19,337 nucleotides of DNA from Oribacterium sp. UBA3737. GTDB lineage: Bacteria; Bacillota_A; Clostridia; Lachnospirales; Lachnospiraceae. Below are positions 6,609 through 14,317 of this stretch, piece after piece. A model generated the notes under the pieces. That model made no database searches. It was given only the letters and a program-made list of their open reading frames with translations, and was not told the origin of the DNA. The DNA is taken from NCBI GenBank assembly GCA_002371295.1, contig DFGZ01000355.1:1-19337 (forward strand). Reading direction: 5' to 3'. Each line of letters opens with the position of its first letter. Within the stretch, counting starts at the first letter, position 1. The translations under genes and the position numbers were made by a program.

Positions 6609-8639
6609 TTAATGAGTGTCGTTTTTGTATTTGTAGTAAGTGGAAATGTTAAAGGAATAATCCTTATCAGGACCGGAACCGTATACAAGCGGGATGAACC
6701 CGTTATCATACATAACGTGTCTTGTATCGGTCTGTAAATCTATTCTGAGAGCGTAAAGACATTCGTCCATGGAAAAAGATGTTTCGGGATCCTTTCCCAG
6801 ACCTTGTATGTTTTTCTCCATACGGCTGAGCATCCTTTTGTTTATCACAGACTGGTCAAGTATTCCCTGTCCGAGGAGGAAGGTTCTCAGATAGTCTCTG
6901 TAGGATAATCCTTTTTTACTGTTGTGATCAGCCTCTATGGAACGGCTGCTTCCGAAATCCAGAAGTCCTCCTATATCCATAGACCAGCTTTCTGAATCAT
7001 GAAAAACAGGTACTTTACCGTTTGAAAGTAGAGTTTTCACATCTTTAATTGACTGTGCAAGTGCCCATATACCAAGTACAAAAAATGTGAAAACCGAAAT
7101 AAGCGCCGGATTTGCCGTTACGCACAGGAAGGATGTCACAAATGCCCGTGCCTCATTTCGTTTGGCTGTATCTGAATAGAGGTAAATCAGGTTAAGTCCC
7201 TCTCTCAGTGTCACAAGCTTTGTGACGAATTCGGAAAGGTTCTCATAGTCACTTTCTTCGCCTCCGATAAGATACTCTATTTCAAGACCTGTATTCCCGC
7301 TTGGAGGAAGGGCATCCTTTGAGGGAACGCCATGGTGATAATAGTTGAAGTATTTTAATGCGTATTCACCCATGATTGCTATTTCCACAGGATTTAATGT
7401 GGAATCAGCTGCAAAATGTGGATTACTTACATTGGTTTTTGATTTTGAGGGAGTTTCCTGATCATCGGGAAGTACCATTGACAGAAGATTACCATTAAGA
7501 AATCCGCTGATCTGGTCGAGAAGCTGTTTGTTTTTGTTGTTTATCTCCGAAACATTTCCGTGGTAGCTTATAAGTGGAAAACTGCTCCAGTCATTTTCGG
7601 CACTGTTGTAGAAGACGGTGATCTCATAGGAAAAGTCATAATCCTCATCATCGTCGTCATCATCTTCACAGGCCTCAATGGCTTCTTCCAGCCACTCTTC
7701 AAATTCTATAACATCATTTTCAACACGATCGGCTTCGCTTCGGAGCCGCTCTGTTTGTGAAGGCATAGCTTCAATTTCAGCCCGCACGGATCCGTTTCCG
7801 GAAACATAATTCTCGTATTCTGAGATTTCGGCTTCTATTGCGGCTATACCCTCCGGTGAAAGTGAAGCTTTTCTTGATTCAAAATCATCCCTAAGCTCCC
7901 GGACCTTTAATGCAAGGCTGTCTGCGGCAGAAGTAAATTCCGCCACCGCCGAATCAATGGAATTAAGGGCATCTGTGAAATCATCTTTACGGCTGTAAAA
8001 ACCGTAGGGATCCTCTGAAGAGAGCGAAGACCGGCAGTCATAATGACAGGCTGCGGAGTTTTTTGCGGCTGCATCAACATTGAATATGGCATTTTCCACC
8101 GCTTTAAGATCGTTGGAATCCAGAGAGTATTTTTTCTGCAGTTCCCGTATCTCTTTGGTTTCGTCGGTTCGCTTGAAAATATTCTGCAGTTCCCCGGACA
8201 GTTCGGATTCATTATGTTCCGATCCTGCAAAATGAATAAGGGAATCAATGAGGCCATAGTTCATATATTCAAGAACCTCTTCTTCAAAACAGGTATCCTC
8301 CGTTATGTGCCGGTGCTCAGAGAGAAGAATGTTCTCCTCTTTGAGGCTTCCGGGGAATAGATTGTGAGCTGTTCTGTAGGGCTCGGTAAAATCATAAAAC
8401 TCTTCTGTAAGATCACCGTCTGTTCTGTACTGTAGTCCCAAGACCCTGTAATTCTCCCATAGGGTACGATGGTACTGGGAAAAAAGAGATTCCATGGATG
8501 CATCCGCTGCCACCTGCCAGAAGTATCTTTCACCTGCGGTCCTGCAGGATTCAACTATGGTAAGCAGCAGTGCGGCGATCATGGTAAAGCTCAGTGCCAT
8601 AAAAATAGTCACAGAGCCTCTGGTAGAACTGCCGGGCAT
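6609..8639 (-). CDS. DUF5702 protein, TadE/TadG-like component of the Tad locus
   Basis: A 676-residue protein. The N-terminus RGSVTIFMALSFTMIAALLL is a TadG/TadE-like hydrophobic helix, followed by the family pattern ESCRTAGERYFWQVAADAS. This is typical of DUF5702, known from Firmicute Flp-pilus loci. A large middle region (about 90-400) is charged and helical, with coiled-coil character around 215-320. An acidic run is centred near residue 330 (EDDDDDDEDYD). A second hydrophobic segment (about 503-530, ISVFTFFVLGIWAL) precedes a roughly 145-residue C-terminal domain ending near a Tyr-rich tail (STYYKYKND). The ATG at 8639 shares its A with the upstream stop (TGATG), which implies translational coupling with flp; the TTG one codon earlier is less likely. 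Probable role: a surface-exposed minor pilin or assembly protein. Confidence 0.85.
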   Translation of the reverse strand: MPGSSTRGSVTIFMALSFTMIAALLLTIVESCRTAGERYFWQVAADASMESLFSQYHRTLWENYRVLGLQYRTDGDLTEEFYDFTEPYRTAHNLFPGSLKEENILLSEHRHITEDTCFEEEVLEYMNYGLIDSLIHFAGSEHNESELSGELQNIFKRTDETKEIRELQKKYSLDSNDLKAVENAIFNVDAAAKNSAACHYDCRSSLSSEDPYGFYSRKDDFTDALNSIDSAVAEFTSAADSLALKVRELRDDFESRKASLSPEGIAAIEAEISEYENYVSGNGSVRAEIEAMPSQTERLRSEADRVENDVIEFEEWLEEAIEACEDDDDDDEDYDFSYEITVFYNSAENDWSSFPLISYHGNVSEINNKNKQLLDQISGFLNGNLLSMVLPDDQETPSKSKTNVSNPHFAADSTLNPVEIAIMGEYALKYFNYYHHGVPSKDALPPSGNTGLEIEYLIGGEESDYENLSEFVTKLVTLREGLNLIYLYSDTAKRNEARAFVTSFLCVTANPALISVFTFFVLGIWALAQSIKDVKTLLSNGKVPVFHDSESWSMDIGGLLDFGSSRSIEADHNSKKGLSYRDYLRTFLLGQGILDQSVINKRMLSRMEKNIQGLGKDPETSFSMDECLYALRIDLQTDTRHVMYDNGFIPLVYGSGPDKDYSFNISTYYKYKNDTH

Positions 8640-8956
8640 CAATATACGCTCTGAGCTGAGCTGTCTATCTGGTCAAAGATATTTGTGAGGAGATCATTGA
8701 TCCTTCCCTTGAAAACGATGACAAGTGCAATGAGGACTACCAGAATGAGTACCAGCTCTATGGTTCCTATTCCGGATTCTCCGCTAAAGATATAGTTGAT
8801 ATGGTCCTTCAGAACATTCTTGAACTTCATTCCGTAATAGAAGAGTCCATATCTGAATTTCTCATGGATATTAATGATCTTTTCTGAGATGTCGTCGTCA
8901 TGTCCTGATGGAAAACCAGGAAGGGTCAAAATGGCTGCAGTAGTTGTTGAATTCAT
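8639..8956 (-). CDS. flp: Flp1-like major pilin precursor
   Basis: A 105-residue prepilin. The C-terminal part GESGIGTIELVLILVVLIAL is the Flp1-like signature. Cleavage after Gly62 would leave I-G-T-I-E, putting the essential Glu at +5. The mature pilin would be about 43 residues: one hydrophobic helix and a short amphipathic tail (GRINDLLTNIFDQI). The ATG at 8956 has AAGGAG 7 nt upstream, a strong site. This gives a 62-residue leader, far longer than the usual 15-25. An internal Met43 would give a normal 20-residue leader but lacks a good ribosome binding site. The gene is preceded by a 127-nt leader rich in hairpins and is coupled to the DUF5702 gene. It is the likely substrate of one or both prepilin peptidases. 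Confidence 0.88.
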   Translation of the reverse strand: MNSTTTAAILTLPGFPSGHDDDISEKIINIHEKFRYGLFYYGMKFKNVLKDHINYIFSGESGIGTIELVLILVVLIALVIVFKGRINDLLTNIFDQIDSSAQSVY

Positions 8957-9000
8957 GTTAATTCTCCTTCTGAGGGGTTACCTCTGTAAATTATTATTAA

Positions 9001-9072
9001 ATCTCAATTTGATTATTGAGATAAAACAGCGTTTTATATATGTCTGCCGGAAAGAGTATTCCGGGCAGAACA
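9001..9072 (-). promoter_or_regulatory. Three consecutive stem-loops in the tadC-flp intercistronic region
   Basis: Reading the minus strand from tadC to flp: (1) 9072-9041, CTGCCcGGAA / TTCCGGCAG with flanking TGT/ACA; (2) 9037-9021, ATAAAAC-gct-GTTTTAT, a perfect 7-bp stem; (3) 9022-9001, ATCTCAAT / ATTGAGAT, a perfect 8-bp stem followed by an AT-rich stretch. The strong flp ribosome binding site comes next. None has a proper T-tract. They suggest mRNA processing or stabilisation, or partial termination, that could raise pilin expression above that of the upstream genes (inference). Confidence 0.55.
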
Positions 9073-9083
9073 GTAAGAAAAGG

Positions 9084-10472
9084 TTATTGAATAGCCGTAA
9101 GAGCGGGAACTATGATGATGACCATGACTATGGCAAGAAGCAGGAACAGCGGAAGCAGCAGCTTTGTACCGGCCTCTTCACCGAGACGTTTTGCTGTGGT
9201 CTTTCTCTGTTCAAAGGCATCGTTCATTTCCAGTTCCAGCATGGAACGGAGGTTTTTGGTGCCGTTCTTTCGATTTTGTTCTATAAGGCTTACAAGTTTT
9301 GTATAGGGTTTCAGATTGATTCGTTTGCCTAAATCGATATAGACCTCGGATTCGGGCATGTTTCTCTGAAATTGATAACAAAGGGTGCGTAACTCTTTGT
9401 AAAGAGGCCGGTCAGGGCGAAGTTTTCTTTTGATGAGATTGTCGTAATTGTCCGAAATGGTCAGGAAGGAGTTCTTTATGGTAAGTCCTGCTCCTGTATA
9501 TACCATGAGCTTTGATACCAGATCAGAATAATCCAGCATCAGCATGGATTCACGTTTCTTTTTTTCTTCTTTTTCGAGGGAACCCTGTCTAAGGTAAAGG
9601 GCTCCGGCTGCAATGAGTCCGAGGAAGGGGAAAATAAGATAGGTATTATCCTGTGATTCGTGATAGCTTAAAATTAATCCGTTAAGCTCTGTTGGAAGTA
9701 TAAGAGACTCGCTGCCAAGTCCTGATATATTTGCGTCATTGATTTTTTCCCTGAGAGCTTTGAGCAGAAGATCATATTCACTCAGTTTTTTCGGGATGAC
9801 ATTGACATAGATCTTATAGGGTTCCGAATGATATTTTACCTTTATGTAATCCTTTTGGGATTCGCTGGTCTCTTCTTCCGGGACTATATAGGTACTCATG
9901 ATCAGTGAGAGATAGCCGGTAACAACAGATCCTTCGGGGATATCCTCATTTCTGACTTTACCGTCATCTTCTATAAGATGCCTGTATTTTCTGTAATCTG
10001 CAGGATCCTCAGTCTCCGGATAGAAATTCCAGGATAGTTCAACGCCGTAATCCTTAAGCTTTGTCACGAGACTAAGGTCATGATCCACTGAAGCGAGACT
10101 CTGGTCGTCCTTGATGATTATGCCCTCTATGTTTTCCACTATTTCCGCAAAGACCTTGTCGGCCTCGGCTTTAGTGTAGCGCCGGGGGCTTACAGTAATG
10201 TCTAAAGGCACATCCTTTCCTTCGGAAAGCCCGGAGACCTCCAGTGAGAAGGTTCTGTTGCTGCTGCCGTAGCTGCTGCGTTTAATGCTGTTGCCGTTGG
10301 TCACGATGGAGGAACTTATGGTGGAGAAAAAGACCAGAGCACTCAGGATAAGAGAAACTGCTATACATAGTATCTGTTCCTTAAGTACCTTTTGAGGTAT
10401 TTTTTTAAATTTCAGTATCAGAGAGTTCCTGCCTTTTTTAAACAGGGACTTTAATTCAGAATTGTGTTTCAT
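9084..10472 (-). CDS. tadC: TadC-like platform protein with large extracytoplasmic insert
   Basis: A 462-residue inner-membrane protein. A basic N-terminal tail is followed by a membrane helix (about 33-53). An extracytoplasmic region of about 220 residues follows (55-275), then a helix (278-295), a basic cytoplasmic stretch, the type II secretion F domain (about 310-430) and a last helix (440-460). The F domain shows LMVYTGAGLTIKNSF, the GKRINLKPYTKLVSLIEQN segment and RLGEEAGTKLLLPL, all typical of TadC. Most TadC proteins lack the extra domain; its segments GVELSW...DDGKV and LPTELNGL recall bacterial Ig-like folds (tentative). It starts 22 nt after tadB with no strong ribosome binding site. 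Together with TadB it should form the membrane base that couples the TadA motor to pilin assembly. Confidence 0.87.
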   Translation of the reverse strand: MKHNSELKSLFKKGRNSLILKFKKIPQKVLKEQILCIAVSLILSALVFFSTISSSIVTNGNSIKRSSYGSSNRTFSLEVSGLSEGKDVPLDITVSPRRYTKAEADKVFAEIVENIEGIIIKDDQSLASVDHDLSLVTKLKDYGVELSWNFYPETEDPADYRKYRHLIEDDGKVRNEDIPEGSVVTGYLSLIMSTYIVPEEETSESQKDYIKVKYHSEPYKIYVNVIPKKLSEYDLLLKALREKINDANISGLGSESLILPTELNGLILSYHESQDNTYLIFPFLGLIAAGALYLRQGSLEKEEKKKRESMLMLDYSDLVSKLMVYTGAGLTIKNSFLTISDNYDNLIKRKLRPDRPLYKELRTLCYQFQRNMPESEVYIDLGKRINLKPYTKLVSLIEQNRKNGTKNLRSMLELEMNDAFEQRKTTAKRLGEEAGTKLLLPLFLLLAIVMVIIIVPALTAIQ

Positions 10473-10494
10473 AGATTTAACCGGAATAGTGTCA

Positions 10495-11328
10495 TTAGAT
10501 TTCTATACTCATAATTCGATTCGCAAGAAAGATGGAAAGAAAGTAGATCAAAAGGCATATGGTCATGGTTATTCTTCCGAGAAAGGTGGTATAGAGAGAA
10601 ACAAAGAAATCGGGGGACGAGAGGTTCATATATATGATTATGACAAAGGGGATGATGTTCATGACCCGCTGTTCAAAGATCTTTGAGGCGTTCAATGTCT
10701 TTATATCTTCGATTATCTGAACCTTATCACGTATGATGCCGGAGGTATGGGTGATGATCTGTACCAGATTTCCGCCATTTCTCTTGGCGATATTGAAGGT
10801 CTCTGCAAAATTGGTAATATCATCAAGACCTGAACGGAAGGCAAAATCGGAAAGCATTTCCTCCAAAGGTTTGTTAAGGCTGAAGCCGTTAACGATGGTC
10901 TCAAATTCTCTGAGTATCATGGAGCCTTCTCCAAACATATTTTTAAGCTCCGGAATAGAGGCACGAAATGAATTTTCCGTGGAATACCCTGCGCTTAAAA
11001 AGGATGAAAGAACAGCCAGAGATTCCTTGAACTGGTTAAGCAGTTCGCTTCTTCGTTTTTCTACAAGCTTTTTTCGTATTAAAAAGGGATAAATGAAGCA
11101 TAAGGGCAACAGAATGAAAAACAGAATTCTGCTCCTGTAAAAGGTGTAGCTTATCAAAGCAGCGGCTATGGATGCCAGAAAGACATTACGCAGATATTCG
11201 ATTATCGTGAAAGAATACTCACTGTAATCTGTTAATGAGCTTTTGGTTGTTTGAAAGGGATGAAAGCTTTTGAAGCTTTTTGCCATCGTATTTATACAGC
11301 TGATTGAGTATGATTTCGCCGTTTTCAA
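10495..11328 (-). CDS. tadB: TadB-like platform protein (type II secretion F domain)
   Basis: A 277-residue inner-membrane protein. Two hydrophobic helices (about 45-65 and 68-86) are followed by a basic loop (RKKLVEKRRSE). The F domain (about 95-215) shows FKESLAVLSSFLSAGYSTENSF and FAETFNIAKRNGGNL, and two more helices follow (about 217-237 and 250-272). This is the TadB layout. The start is uncertain. The TTG at 11328 has a perfect GGAGGT with 8-nt spacing but overlaps tadA by 110 nt; the ATG at 11286 (263 aa) overlaps by 68 nt and has no ribosome binding site. Recognisable TadB sequence begins only at about DYSEYSF, just past the end of tadA. It works with TadC and the TadA ATPase. Confidence 0.88.
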   Translation of the reverse strand: MKTAKSYSISCINTMAKSFKSFHPFQTTKSSLTDYSEYSFTIIEYLRNVFLASIAAALISYTFYRSRILFFILLPLCFIYPFLIRKKLVEKRRSELLNQFKESLAVLSSFLSAGYSTENSFRASIPELKNMFGEGSMILREFETIVNGFSLNKPLEEMLSDFAFRSGLDDITNFAETFNIAKRNGGNLVQIITHTSGIIRDKVQIIEDIKTLNASKIFEQRVMNIIPFVIIIYMNLSSPDFFVSLYTTFLGRITMTICLLIYFLSIFLANRIMSIEI

Positions 11329-12394
11329 TGCCTGTTACCTCCGAAATTTCTAAGACCCGACGTTTATGGTCCCTGGTTTTGCCAAGATGAATGATTATTT
11401 CTATAGCAGAAGCGATCATGCTCCTGATGGCGGGCAGAGGAAGATCTGCTGCCTGAAGTATCATGACCTCCATACGTTTCAGCATATCCCTGGCTGAGTT
11501 GGCATGCCCTGTGCTTATTGAACCGTCATGTCCCGTGTTCATCGCGTTGAGCATGTCCAGGGCTTCACCGCCTCTGACTTCACCAACGATGATTCTGTTC
11601 GGAGACATTCTTAGGGAAGCCTTTATAAGATCGGACATGCTTACCTGACCTTCACCTTCGGAATTTGCGTTCCTGGTCTCCATTGAAACGAGATTCGAAA
11701 CACTTTGTATCTGGAGCTCGGCTGAATCTTCTATGGTTATGACTCGCTCGTCTGATGGGATATACTGACTTAAGGCGTTTAAAAATGTTGTTTTGCCGCT
11801 GTTGGTTCCGCCGGAGATGAAGATGTTATAACCGGCTCTCGTGAGAGCTTTCACAAATTCGGCAGCATCTTCGGTGAGGGATTTATAGGCTATGAGCTTT
11901 TCCATGGTTATGGGTTCAGGGAATTTTCTTATGGTAAGGGTGGGACCCTTAAGGGAAATTGGGGGAAGTACTACATGTACTCTGGAACCGTCCTCAAGAC
12001 GGGCATCAACTATAGGATTACTTGTATTTACCGTACGGTTCACCTTGCTGACTATGGTCTGTATGACTTCTTCAAGCTGATCCTTGGATTCAAAGCTCCG
12101 GTTAAGCTTTTCCTGACGGCCGAAGCGTTCGATGAATATCTCCCTGTGGGAATTGATCATAATCTCGGTTATTTCCGGGTTGTCAAGGAGCTCCGAAAGA
12201 ATGTCCAGGCGACGAAAGCTGTTGAAAATAGCCGATCGGAGATAAAGCTTGTTTTTCAGACTTAAATCTCTTTTTGTATACAAAAGCTCATCTATTTTGC
12301 TATAGAGCTCGTCATCCTCAAGGTTATGACCGTCTCGAAGTTCTGAAACGATCTGCTGTTTTAAATCTTTTTTTATTTCGTTTAAGGTATTCAT
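11219..12394 (-). CDS. tadA: Tad/Flp pilus assembly ATPase
   Basis: A 391-residue cytoplasmic hexameric secretion ATPase of the CpaF/TadA type. The N-terminal helical part (1-90) includes LDNPEITEIMINSHREIFIE. A basic His-containing segment (GSRVHVVLPP) follows, then Walker A GGTNSGKTT (195-203). The Asp box lies in ITIEDSAEL, Walker B in RIIVGEVRGGEA (Glu272), and the His box in STGHANS (His297). All key residues are intact, so it should be active and power pilin assembly or secretion with TadB/TadC. The start lies 2 nt after the tadZ stop and has no Shine-Dalgarno, implying coupling. Its 3' end contains the presumed start of tadB. A Lys/Ser-rich C-terminal tail (KKLQKLSSLSNNQK) lies in this overlap. 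Confidence 0.95.
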   Translation of the reverse strand: MNTLNEIKKDLKQQIVSELRDGHNLEDDELYSKIDELLYTKRDLSLKNKLYLRSAIFNSFRRLDILSELLDNPEITEIMINSHREIFIERFGRQEKLNRSFESKDQLEEVIQTIVSKVNRTVNTSNPIVDARLEDGSRVHVVLPPISLKGPTLTIRKFPEPITMEKLIAYKSLTEDAAEFVKALTRAGYNIFISGGTNSGKTTFLNALSQYIPSDERVITIEDSAELQIQSVSNLVSMETRNANSEGEGQVSMSDLIKASLRMSPNRIIVGEVRGGEALDMLNAMNTGHDGSISTGHANSARDMLKRMEVMILQAADLPLPAIRSMIASAIEIIIHLGKTRDHKRRVLEISEVTGIENGEIILNQLYKYDGKKLQKLSSLSNNQKLINRLQ

Positions 12395-12396
12395 AT

Positions 12397-13482
12397 TTAA
12401 TAGTAGATATAGTTCTTTATTACTGCGGAAGCATAGTCTAAAAGAGGATCATTTCCGGGAAGATTATCCGTGCCGGACTTAAATTGCCGTGTATCCGGGA
12501 CTATGAGCTTTGTTATGTTATCAAGAACTTCGGTGGATTGGGATTTGGAAAGATGAGATTCAAGGAGTTCAAGTTTCAGATTTGATATTCGGTCATCCAT
12601 GACCGGCATGAATATCCTGCTGGCCTGAGGAAGCAGAACTTCGATGCGGCTCAAAATGCTGTCAGTATCCAGTACTATGGCGTCTTTTCCTGATACAGAG
12701 CGGATATGCTCTATGAAATCGAAGAGTTCCTTTGAGTCAAGAGTGGTCAGGTCTTCAGGGGTCCTGACAGGCAGCAGGTGATCATAATCATCGGAATGAT
12801 ATATAAGATTCCTGAATCTTTCTCCGGAAAGCTTTCCTTCTTTGAAAAAATAGAAGGCTTCCGACAGGGTATCATGAAAAAGTGCATCGCAATGGGAATC
12901 TTCGAGATCAGATACTTCCTCCAGGGTTATGTATAGTACATTGCAATCGCGGCTCAGTGCCCTGGTCAGGCTCCTGGCGAAGGTGGTTTTACCGGAACGT
13001 CCTATGGGGCTGAAAACAAGGTATAATTTTGCCAGAGCCTCGGAATCCGTGCTTTTCGGACCTGAATCTTTTTTTCCGTAGAGGGACAGTATCTCACGAA
13101 GAATGTTCTCCCCGGACTGGTATTTATAGATTTCATGTTTATGTTCATTGTTTTTTTGAGAACCATTGTATGCTTCGGTGGGTGATTCTGACAGGTGTAT
13201 CAGGGATTTGGCCGGAATCTTATAAAGAGGATCCTTTAAAGATGCGCGGATTTCTTCTTCGGATGGATTTCCTGACGACAGTACATCAGATCCATGCCTG
13301 GAAGACTTTGCCTCACTGCCCACCAGAAGCTCTATGGGATGATCCTGGGAGAAGCTCTCCAGAGTTTTGTAATCATGAAATGAGTAGACTGTAAAGGGAC
13401 AGTTGGAATGGGCAGAAGCAAATTTTTTGAAGCGATCACTGTAAATCTGATCCTCATCAAAAAAGGCAAGAATATGCTGCAT
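12397..13482 (-). CDS. tadZ: TadZ/CpaE-like P-loop protein of the ParA/MinD class
   Basis: A 361-residue protein. An N-terminal receiver-like domain (about 1-100, beginning HILAFFDEDQIYSDRF) is followed by a polar linker. The ATPase domain has the P-loop SPIGRSGKTTFA (G161-T167) in place of the canonical KGGxGKT; the signature Lys of ParA/MinD is missing, as is usual in TadZ. Walker-B-like IVLDTDS follows near residue 265. TadZ marks the site of the secretion complex at a cell pole or patch and recruits TadA. The first residue lies after AAGGAG with a 6-nt spacer. It sits between tadV and tadA, the normal position. Confidence 0.87.
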   Translation of the reverse strand: MQHILAFFDEDQIYSDRFKKFASAHSNCPFTVYSFHDYKTLESFSQDHPIELLVGSEAKSSRHGSDVLSSGNPSEEEIRASLKDPLYKIPAKSLIHLSESPTEAYNGSQKNNEHKHEIYKYQSGENILREILSLYGKKDSGPKSTDSEALAKLYLVFSPIGRSGKTTFARSLTRALSRDCNVLYITLEEVSDLEDSHCDALFHDTLSEAFYFFKEGKLSGERFRNLIYHSDDYDHLLPVRTPEDLTTLDSKELFDFIEHIRSVSGKDAIVLDTDSILSRIEVLLPQASRIFMPVMDDRISNLKLELLESHLSKSQSTEVLDNITKLIVPDTRQFKSGTDNLPGNDPLLDYASAVIKNYIYY

Positions 13483-13536
13483 GGTAATCTCCTTATGAAT
13501 AATAGACTCTGTTTTCTGCTGCTGACTTATTGCGGC

Positions 13537-14178
13537 TCATTGAAAACAGTAAGTGACCAGTCTCGGAATTGCACCGAGAAAAACAGGTACAGCCAGGGGA
13601 AGAGAACTTCGTTTTGGAATTCTTATGTAGGCTCCGAAATTTCTCAATAGTTTGTCTTTGAAACAAAATATTTTGTTCTTTCCCGATTTGTGAGGGGCGA
13701 TTCTTAATATAATGAGGGGAACATGAATATTAAGAACGGGTACCGGACTGAAATGATTTTTTGGGGTGAGATGGTTACAGTACCGGTAATTACGGGCTGA
13801 GATTTCTGTTTCAGCTTTGCTGATCAGAATAAATGCAAGGGCAAGCAGCAGTCCCGGAAAGATCAGGAGGATTCCTTCATAAAAGCCTGTCCAGGATAGT
13901 GTGAGTGCCAGAAGCTTGGCATCACCTGCCCCTGCATGAGTCATGGCGGTGATAACTGAAAGCATCATTCCGATGATGAGAAAATGAGTGAGAAAACTCA
14001 GGGGACATAAAAGGTTTAGGGCACCTTGTCCTTCCATCAAAGAGATACATCGAAAATTCAGGAACATTCCGAGGGATAGATACGTTCCGATCAGAAGATT
14101 TGGGATACGTCGATCATATAGATCAGTGAGAGCAGCTCCGAAGAGAAACTGCAGAAGAATCAGGTTTGATGCTATCAT
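13537..14178 (-). CDS. tadV: A24-family prepilin peptidase with C-terminal insert (TadV/CpaA-like)
   Basis: A 213-residue membrane aspartic peptidase, first gene of the pilus operon. Catalytic D19 is in ALTDLYDRRIPN, and D86 in the GxGD motif HAGAGDAKLL. Hydrophobic helices lie around 4-18, 28-45, 60-80 and 95-117. An atypical polar, basic loop of about 60 residues follows (118-180, NYRYCNHLTP...SGKNKIFCFKDK), before the terminal helix in LPLAVPVFLGAIP, which carries the usual IPLAP-like end. The ATG at 14178 has GGAGG with good spacing. It should remove the leaders of Flp and TadE-type proteins. The two peptidases of this locus share motifs but not loops, so they may have different substrates (inference). 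Confidence 0.88.
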   Translation of the reverse strand: MIASNLILLQFLFGAALTDLYDRRIPNLLIGTYLSLGMFLNFRCISLMEGQGALNLLCPLSFLTHFLIIGMMLSVITAMTHAGAGDAKLLALTLSWTGFYEGILLIFPGLLLALAFILISKAETEISARNYRYCNHLTPKNHFSPVPVLNIHVPLIILRIAPHKSGKNKIFCFKDKLLRNFGAYIRIPKRSSLPLAVPVFLGAIPRLVTYCFQ

Positions 14179-14205
14179 GTTGCCTCCGTATGAATTTGTG
14201 AGTTC

Positions 14206-14211
14206 AGTATA
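14206..14211 (-). promoter_or_regulatory. Putative -10 element of the tad operon
   Basis: On the minus strand TATACT lies 27 nt upstream of the tadV ATG. At 17-nt spacing the -35 position (14229-14234) reads TATGCA, a poor match, and touches the edge of the palindrome at 14231-14273. A weak -35 abutting a palindrome suits an activator-dependent promoter. A second TATACT at 14296-14301 lies upstream of the palindrome. Confidence 0.4.
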
Positions 14212-14230
14212 GGGTGGAAGCCTGATATTG

Positions 14231-14273
14231 CATATAGTCTGTTTTCAGACCTTGTCTAAAATCAGACTATATG
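14231..14273. promoter_or_regulatory. Near-perfect 43-nt palindrome upstream of the tad operon (candidate operator)
   Basis: The outer arms CATATAGTCTG (14231-14241) and CAGACTATATG (14263-14273) are perfect complements. The inner parts TTTT and AGAC pair with AAAA and GTCT around a 3-nt centre, leaving only C14246 and T14262 unpaired: 19 base pairs in all. Each half also contains its own small repeat (GTCTG-TTTT-CAGAC and GTCT-AAAATC-AGAC). No T-tract follows on either strand, so it is not a terminator. Its centre lies about 53 nt upstream of the start predicted from the -10 at 14206-14211, a usual activator position. Confidence 0.65.
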
Positions 14274-14317
14274 TTCTGTGAAATAAAAACAAAATAGTAT
14301 AATTATGCATGTTTGAT

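Noticed and set aside
7640..7670. Asp-codon run in the DUF5702 gene as a simple-sequence repeat or calcium-binding repeat
   Set aside because: It is a short mixed GAT/GAC/GAG run, not a slippage-prone perfect repeat, and lacks the spacing of known calcium-binding motifs.
14231..14273. Palindrome as a transcription terminator or insertion-sequence end
   Set aside because: There is no T-tract on either strand, no second copy in the window and no transposase or target duplication.
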